Assembly: GCF_015058545.1 (NCBI RefSeq)
Contig: NZ_SVCB01000070.1
Coordinates: 1 to 10,282, forward strand
Length of the DNA stretch: 10,282 nucleotides
Reading direction: 5' to 3'
Source: Veillonella sp.
GTDB lineage: Bacteria > Bacillota > Negativicutes > Veillonellales > Veillonellaceae
The translations under genes and the position numbers were made by a program. Each line of letters begins with the position of its first letter. Positions within the stretch are counted from its first letter, which is position 1. The notes under the pieces are model-generated. The model was not told the DNA's origin and did not search any database. It saw nothing but the letters and a program-made list of their open reading frames with translations. This document shows positions 6,072 to 10,282 of this stretch, one piece after another.

Positions 6072-7238
6072 GGCTGAAATAATTCGCTTAGCGACATCAC
6101 TTTTTGTCATAAGTGGTAATTGCATAATTTGACCACCCGGATAAATAAAAGTAACTTCATTGGTATCAACGTTAAAGCCTGCATTTTGTTTGCTTACATC
6201 ATTAGCTACGAGCATATCAAGATTTTTGTTAAGTACCTTTGATTTGCCGTACTCGATGACATTTTGTGTTTCCGCTGCAAAGCCGATAAGTTTTTGATGA
6301 GTTTTATTCGCACCTAGACCTTTCAAGATATCCGGATTCTTAACGAGTTTAAGCTCTAAGGTATCCATTTTCTTGATTTTGGTATCTGCCATGTTCTCCA
6401 CGCGGAAATCCGCTACAGCTGCCGCCATAATTACGGCATCACAGTTTTCATAACGACTGTTAACGGCTTCTTCCATATCGCGAGCTGAGTCAACAGGCAC
6501 AAATTCCACGCCATATGGCACCGGCAACGCGCTCGGTGCTGATATTAAAATCGTACGAGCCCCGGCCAAAGCTGCTTGTTCAGCCACAGCGTAACCCATT
6601 TTGCCGCTGGAACGATTGCCGATATAGCGAACCGGATCGATAGCTTCCTGCGTACCGCCGGCCGTAACAATAACAGTTTTACCTTCCAGTAAATCACTTT
6701 TCATCATATGGAAGGACAACCATTCCACAATTTTAGCCGGTTCCGGTAAACGGCCCTTGCCGACTATACCGCAAGCCAAGTGACCGCTGTCGGCTTCCAA
6801 AATATGCATCCCCAACTCCCGTAAGGTATTCATATTACGCTGTGTAATCGGGTTTTCATACATATTAGTATTCATCGCCGGACATAAGAAAATAGGCGCT
6901 TCGGTAGCCAATAGCTGCGTAGTCAACATATCATCAGCAATTCCGGCTGCCATTTTGCCAAGCACATTAGCCGTAGCCGGTGCCACTAAATAGGCATCAG
7001 CCCATCGAGCTAATGAAATATGCTCCACATTCCAATCATGTACATCTTCAAACATTTTAACAGCCACCGGATGGCCGCTGATTTCGCCGAAAGTCATAGG
7101 TGATACAAACTTGGTGGCGTTTTCTGTCATAACGACTTTAACTTCCGCTCCCAATTTACGTAAGCGGCTAACCACCTCTACAGCTTTATAGGCAGCAATA
7201 CCGCCCGATACGCCTACAATTATGTGTTTATTTTTCAT
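6057..7238 (-). CDS. coaBC: Bifunctional phosphopantothenoylcysteine decarboxylase / phosphopantothenate-cysteine ligase
   Basis: CoaBC carries out two steps of coenzyme A synthesis: joining cysteine to 4'-phosphopantothenate (CoaB), then flavin-dependent decarboxylation (CoaC). The 393-residue protein has both domains. The CoaC half (about 1-180) shows GVSGGIAAYKA (9-19), the catalytic histidine in VEHISLA (H73), APATAN (86-91), the PAMN motif (120-123) and ACGIVGKGRL (155-164) with the conserved cysteine 156. The CoaB half shows VTAGGTQE (191-198), NRSSGKMG (208-215), MAAAVADF (271-278), KIKK (287-290) and KNPDIL (300-305). The start ATG is preceded by only modest ribosome-binding matches (AGGGG and AGAGG). 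It follows rpoZ by 29 bp. No terminator is seen after it; instead the metK promoter overlaps its end. Confidence 0.97.
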   Translation of the reverse strand: MKNKHIIVGVSGGIAAYKAVEVVSRLRKLGAEVKVVMTENATKFVSPMTFGEISGHPVAVKMFEDVHDWNVEHISLARWADAYLVAPATANVLGKMAAGIADDMLTTQLLATEAPIFLCPAMNTNMYENPITQRNMNTLRELGMHILEADSGHLACGIVGKGRLPEPAKIVEWLSFHMMKSDLLEGKTVIVTAGGTQEAIDPVRYIGNRSSGKMGYAVAEQAALAGARTILISAPSALPVPYGVEFVPVDSARDMEEAVNSRYENCDAVIMAAAVADFRVENMADTKIKKMDTLELKLVKNPDILKGLGANKTHQKLIGFAAETQNVIEYGKSKVLNKNLDMLVANDVSKQNAGFNVDTNEVTFIYPGGQIMQLPLMTKSDVAKRIISALAEL

Positions 7239-7267
7239 CCTCTGCCCCTGTTGGAATTAAAATTTAA

Positions 7268-7480
7268 TTATTTAATACCGTCTTTGGTACGTGTAAAACC
7301 GATTTTATCTTCCGCAATTTCATGTAATGCTACCGATACCGGTTTATCTGTGTCGAGACCGGATACTAAAGCATGGTCACCATCGGTAAGCTCACGAGCA
7401 CGTTTCGCTGCCAAAGTAACCAAAGTGTATTTACTGTCTACATGTTTTTCCAAGTCTTTTAATAAAGGTTTTACCATCAT
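7268..7480 (-). CDS. rpoZ: DNA-directed RNA polymerase omega subunit
   Basis: Omega is the small subunit that helps assemble and stabilise RNA polymerase by binding beta'. The 70-residue product is of normal size for Firmicutes. It has the family core KYTLVTLAAKRARELTDG (17-34), where AAKRAR is the most conserved segment, and the second helix KPVSVALHEIAEDKI (46-60). The AAAGGAG ribosome binding site lies in the last codons of gmk, and the start is 6 bp past the gmk stop, so translation is probably coupled. The next codon is also ATG, so the start could be either of two adjacent methionines. An ATG overlapping the gmk stop (TAATG) is in another frame. The order gmk-rpoZ-coaBC is a classical conserved block. 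Confidence 0.95.
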   Translation of the reverse strand: MMVKPLLKDLEKHVDSKYTLVTLAAKRARELTDGDHALVSGLDTDKPVSVALHEIAEDKIGFTRTKDGIK

Positions 7481-7486
7481 AACGCA

Positions 7487-8113
7487 TTACTCCTTTTTCC
7501 CGCCATACTGTTTATAAATGTACTGGATTTTTTCTTTATTTCGTTTAATTTTGCAAGCTTCAGCTCGTAAAATAGACGCAACTTTTTCAACCGCATCGGG
7601 CAACACATCATTTACTACGATATAGTCATAGCGATGAGCCAACGCAAGTTCCGAACTGGCTTTCGACAATCGCTTGTCAATGACATCGGCCGCATCCGTC
7701 CCACGATCGCGCAAACGATTCGACAAAATATCTAAAGACGGCGGTACGATATAAATAAAAACGGCTTCGCTAAAGCGCTCTTTAACTTGCATAGCACCTT
7801 GAATATCAATTTCCAAAATAACGCTCTTACCTTCTGACAACAAGTCCATTACATGTTGTTTTGGCGTACCGTAAAAATTGTCGTACACCTGTGCATATTC
7901 AAGAAATGCATCTTCTTTAATTAAACGCTGAAACTCTTCTTTATCTCTAAAAAAGTAGCTAACCCCTTCTTCTTCACCGACACGGGGTGCACGAGTTGTC
8001 ATCGATACGGAATATACAAGATTAGGCATTTGCTGGCGAAGGGCCGCACAAATTGTGCCTTTACCCGCACCCGAAGGGCCGGATAAAACAATTAAGATTC
8101 CTCTATCCGACAT
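7487..8113 (-). CDS. gmk: Guanylate kinase
   Basis: Guanylate kinase phosphorylates GMP to GDP with ATP, an essential step to GTP, dGTP and (p)ppGpp. The 208-residue protein has the P-loop GPSGAGKG (12-19), the GMP-binding segment SVSMTTRAPRVGEEEGVSY (35-53), FLEYAQVYDNFYGTP (70-84) and the conserved VILEIDIQGA (98-107). The lid region RLRDRGTD (133-140) is also recognisable. The start follows a weak ribosome binding site (AGGTG) that overlaps the remA stop codon 8 bp upstream, suggesting translation coupled to remA. The protein ends YGGKKE, and the purine-rich codons AAA-AAG-GAG at this end also form the ribosome binding site of rpoZ. Length and motifs are entirely normal. Confidence 0.97.
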   Translation of the reverse strand: MSDRGILIVLSGPSGAGKGTICAALRQQMPNLVYSVSMTTRAPRVGEEEGVSYFFRDKEEFQRLIKEDAFLEYAQVYDNFYGTPKQHVMDLLSEGKSVILEIDIQGAMQVKERFSEAVFIYIVPPSLDILSNRLRDRGTDAADVIDKRLSKASSELALAHRYDYIVVNDVLPDAVEKVASILRAEACKIKRNKEKIQYIYKQYGGKKE

Positions 8114-8121
8114 AATAACAC

Positions 8122-8388
8122 CTACGCTTCCGTTGTTTCAGACGGTGTAGCCTGTACAATACGATGTGCTACGGTTTCCGGTTGGATAGCGGATAAAACG
8201 ATTTGACCGCTGTCCATAACGAGAACGGCACGAGTCTTACGACCATATGTAGCATCAACGAGTACGCTCTTTTCGCGAGCATCTTGAATCATTCGCTTAA
8301 TAGGAGCCGATTCAGGACTGATAATCGCAATGAGGCGATTTGCTGAAACCATATTACCAAACCCGATGTTTAAAAGTTTTGTATTCAT
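8122..8388 (-). CDS. remA: RemA/YlzA family DNA-binding regulator (DUF370)
   Basis: Proteins of this family are small, oligomeric DNA-binding regulators; in Bacillus subtilis RemA activates biofilm matrix and osmoprotection genes. The 88-residue product is nearly superimposable on that family: LLNIGFGNMVSANRLIAI (5-22), SPESAPIKRMIQDARE (24-39), DATYGRKTRAVLVMDSG (45-61) and LSAIQPETVAHRI (65-77). Arginines 18 and 50, linked to DNA binding in B. subtilis from memory, are present; the neighbouring Arg51 is Lys here. AAGGAG lies about 10 bp before the ATG. It sits between yicC and gmk, its standard place in Firmicutes. The targets in this organism cannot be inferred from the window. Confidence 0.93.
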   Translation of the reverse strand: MNTKLLNIGFGNMVSANRLIAIISPESAPIKRMIQDAREKSVLVDATYGRKTRAVLVMDSGQIVLSAIQPETVAHRIVQATPSETTEA

Positions 8389-8413
8389 ACTTAGTGACTC
8401 CTTACTCTACTAC

Positions 8414-9295
8414 CTACTCTATGTTTTGAATTTGCTCTCTAATCTTCTCTAATTCACATTTCAATACTACAACGCGGTCAGTAATTTCTAAATCAGATCC
8501 TTTTGATCCCATCGTATTTACTTCACGATTCATTTCCTGTAACAAGAAATCTAATTTACGGCCAATCGGTTGATTCTCTTTGAGTGTGTCTTTTAATTGT
8601 ACCACATGTGAGCCAAAACGTACAATTTCTTCTGTAATATCTGTTTTGTCACTCATAATGGCTACTTCCTGCAAAAATCTATCCATGTTGATATCTAAAT
8701 CAGTTTTAGACAAGGTTGCTTCAATGCGTTGTTGCAAACGTGTTTCATATTTCTTTACAGCTGCTGTTTTGTTGGCATCTACGGCTTTTAACACATCTTC
8801 CAGTTTGGTAATACGACTTTCGATTTCTTTTGCTAAATGTTCCCCTTCGGCAGCCCGCATATTTATTACGCCGGTGAGAGCATCACCTAATGCCTTTAAA
8901 GCCGTTTCTTGAAGCTTCGATTCTTCAAAAGGAACATCTTCTAAAAGAAGCCAATCCTGAGATACGGTCATCATATCTCGCAAGGCCACTTTCTTAATAT
9001 CTTGAGCAAAACCGTTTTTAACCAAAAACTCGCGAATCTGCAATGCCAATGATTCGTTCACGGTAAAAACTTTTTCCCGATCCCGTGTATTGCGTAGCGA
9101 AATATTGACTTCCACTTTGCCGCGTTGCAATACACTTTTAATCTGACGGCGCAGCTCATTTTCAAAAAAATTCAACATGGATGGCATATTAATATGCAGA
9201 TCCAAAAACCTTGAATTAACCGTTTTTATTTCAACCGTAATCTGTAATGCCTCATCTGCGGCTATACCACGACCGAAGCCCGTCATGCTGTTCAT
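8414..9295 (-). CDS. yicC: YicC/YloC family endoribonuclease
   Basis: YicC-family proteins are endoribonucleases; the E. coli member has been linked to small-RNA turnover and stress survival. The 293-residue protein has the usual length and both conserved ends: SMTGFGR (3-9) and EIKTVNSRFLD (22-32) in the N-terminal domain, and MRAAEGEHL (146-154), DITEEIVRFGSH (219-230), GRKLDFLLQEMNRE (245-258) and NTMGSKG (260-266) in the C-terminal DUF1732 domain. A charged helical middle (about 150-200) looks coiled-coil-prone. The ATG at 9293-9295 follows the purine-rich stretch AAGGAAAGGACC at a slightly long spacing; Met4 is the alternative start. It is the first gene of the yicC-remA-gmk-rpoZ-coaBC cluster and has its own promoter at 9366-9394. 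Confidence 0.94.
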   Translation of the reverse strand: MNSMTGFGRGIAADEALQITVEIKTVNSRFLDLHINMPSMLNFFENELRRQIKSVLQRGKVEVNISLRNTRDREKVFTVNESLALQIREFLVKNGFAQDIKKVALRDMMTVSQDWLLLEDVPFEESKLQETALKALGDALTGVINMRAAEGEHLAKEIESRITKLEDVLKAVDANKTAAVKKYETRLQQRIEATLSKTDLDINMDRFLQEVAIMSDKTDITEEIVRFGSHVVQLKDTLKENQPIGRKLDFLLQEMNREVNTMGSKGSDLEITDRVVVLKCELEKIREQIQNIE

Positions 9296-9365
9296 AATAA
9301 AATAGGTCCTTTCCTTTAATTTTCGTCAATTTTCCTTATTTTTAGATTATTTTCTTATTGTTTAC

Positions 9366-9394
9366 ATTTTAACATGTTAGGCCTATAGGGTAAA
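9366..9394 (-). promoter_or_regulatory. Promoter of the yicC-remA-gmk-rpoZ-coaBC cluster
   Basis: On the minus strand TTTACC (9389-9394) and TAAAAT (9366-9371) are exactly 17 bp apart, and TGT precedes the -10, making it an extended -10 promoter. The spacer and -10 contain three adjoining or overlapping 8-bp palindromes (AACATGTT 9371-9378, TAGGCCTA 9378-9385, CCTATAGG 9382-9389), which may be binding sites. The leader to yicC would be about 65 nt and A-rich. Confidence 0.7.
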
Positions 9395-9397
9395 GCG

Positions 9398-9425
9398 TTC
9401 AAATAGGTCATAAGTGTGATATACT
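9398..9425 (+). promoter_or_regulatory. Promoter of rqcH
   Basis: TTCAAA (9398-9403) and TATACT (9420-9425) are 16 bp apart, with TGA before the -10 (extended -10). Its -35 lies only 3 bp from the -35 of the opposing yicC promoter, so two polymerases could hardly bind together. The rqcH ribosome binding site AAAGGAG is at 9447-9453. Confidence 0.65.
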
Positions 9426-9459
9426 TAAATAATAAGTATGTTTAGTAAAGGAGCAATTT

Positions 9460-10282
9460 ATGAATTTAGATGGCTTAACCTTAGCCGTTTTGACCAAAGA
9501 ACTTTCCGATCAATTAGTGACCGGTCAAATCCAGCGGCTATTACAAATAGATAAAACCACAATTGTTTTAAAAGTTAATACTCACCAGGGTAATAAAGAC
9601 CTGGTTATTACGGCCGGCAATTTACCGGCTTGTTATCTCAGCCACGGCATTACGGATTTACCGAAAGAACCGACTGCGCTTTGTATGTTTTTACGCAAAC
9701 ATTTGGAAGGCGCTCGTATTACGGCAATCAAACAATTGAACGGTGACCGAATTCTGCGCATCAATGCAGACAAGCTGGCTCTTGACGGATCCCTTATTTC
9801 GAATCGAATTTACATTGAACTAATGGGTAAATATTCCAACTGTATTTTCGTTCAAGACGGCCAGATTCTGGAAGCACTCATTCACGTTACACCGCTCATG
9901 AACCGTGAACGTTCCATCGCGCCTAAACTCACTTATGAGTTACCGCCGAACAGCGAACGGGGCAGCCTTTTTGAGTTCAGCAACGAAGAAATCGGCGAAT
10001 TACTTCACAACTTCGGTCAAGGCACCGTAGCCGAAACAATTCGTCGTATTTTTAACGGTTTCGGTCCGGCTCTATTAAAAGAGGTATGTTATGAAGCCGG
10101 TGTAACCGAAAAAACGGAGTTCACATCACTCACTGCGGAACAAATTACGTCTCTTGCAGCGGCTCTCATCAATTTAAAAGAGGCTATTAATGATGCCAAG
10201 CAATTATATGAATACGAAAATGCGAACCATAAAAAGTTTTACAGCCCTGTGCCCCTTACCTATTTATTGGCGCAAGGCGGTC
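9460..10282 (+). CDS. rqcH: Rqc2-type ribosome quality control protein RqcH (NFACT/FbpA family), N-terminal part
   Basis: RqcH binds 50S subunits carrying stalled nascent chains and recruits tRNA-Ala to add an alanine tail that marks them for proteolysis. Older annotations call it fibronectin-binding protein. The 274 codons present, translated directly from the sequence, start MNLDGLTLAVLTKEL. They show NFACT-N domain marks: EPTALCMFLRKHLEGARI (70-87), the GDRIL segment with Asp96-Arg97 matching the pair needed for alanine tailing in B. subtilis, ELMGKYSNCIFV (120-131) and a YELPP element (159-163). A helix-hairpin-helix-like region follows (GFGPALLKEVCYEAG, 200-214). The family is about 570 residues, so half is missing beyond the right edge. 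AAAGGAG lies 6 bp before the ATG. It is divergent from yicC here, whereas in B. subtilis the equivalent genes point the same way. Confidence 0.93.
   Translation, partial: MNLDGLTLAVLTKELSDQLVTGQIQRLLQIDKTTIVLKVNTHQGNKDLVITAGNLPACYLSHGITDLPKEPTALCMFLRKHLEGARITAIKQLNGDRILRINADKLALDGSLISNRIYIELMGKYSNCIFVQDGQILEALIHVTPLMNRERSIAPKLTYELPPNSERGSLFEFSNEEIGELLHNFGQGTVAETIRRIFNGFGPALLKEVCYEAGVTEKTEFTSLTAEQITSLAAALINLKEAINDAKQLYEYENANHKKFYSPVPLTYLLAQGG

Noticed and set aside
7484..7486. ATG overlapping the gmk stop (TAATG) as an rpoZ start
   Set aside because: It is out of frame with the omega protein, whose start is 7 bases further on.
8580..8912. Plus-strand open frame of 110 codons opposite yicC
   Set aside because: Antisense shadow of the conserved YicC C-terminal domain.
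1..10282. CRISPR array, transposase, integrase, toxin-antitoxin or defence genes
   Set aside because: No repeat-spacer pattern, terminal inverted repeats or matching protein motifs were found on either strand; the genes are conserved housekeeping families.

Overview
The window looks like a core chromosomal segment of a Firmicutes-lineage bacterium, most likely a Negativicute of the Veillonella type. This rests on moderately AT-rich DNA, AGGAGG-type ribosome binding sites, a SAM-I (S-box) riboswitch, and the Firmicute gene order rqcH / yicC-remA-gmk-rpoZ-coaBC / priA-def. The genus is an inference from general resemblance; no search was run.

Layout. All genes lie on the minus strand except rqcH at the right edge, so the left end is downstream. 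From right to left: rqcH (5' part, plus strand, runs off the window) diverges from yicC across a 164-bp region with two well-formed promoters whose -35 boxes almost touch. Then come yicC, remA, gmk, rpoZ and coaBC, separated by 25, 8, 6 and 29 bp, which looks like a single transcript. The metK promoter is buried in the end of coaBC. It feeds a SAM-I riboswitch with a complete terminator/antiterminator, then metK, then a strong intrinsic terminator. A 387-bp gap follows, with palindromes, short direct repeats and a doubtful 63-codon frame. Next is a malic/malolactic enzyme gene with a one-base frameshift about 57 codons before its expected stop, then a terminator. Last is priA, with its own extended -10 promoter, followed closely by def (5' part, cut by the left edge).

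Function. The genes are mostly housekeeping: ribosome quality control (rqcH), RNA processing (yicC), a RemA-family DNA-binding regulator, GMP phosphorylation (gmk), RNA polymerase omega (rpoZ), coenzyme A synthesis (coaBC), S-adenosylmethionine synthesis under SAM feedback (metK), malate metabolism, replication restart (priA) and N-formyl removal (def). metK and the malate enzyme interrupt the usual coaBC-priA adjacency, each as an independently controlled unit.

I see no defence system, mobile element, CRISPR array, tRNA/rRNA gene or clearly novel multi-gene system. The points most worth a second look are the malate-enzyme frameshift, its unusual upstream region, the riboswitch architecture and the divergent rqcH/yicC promoters.
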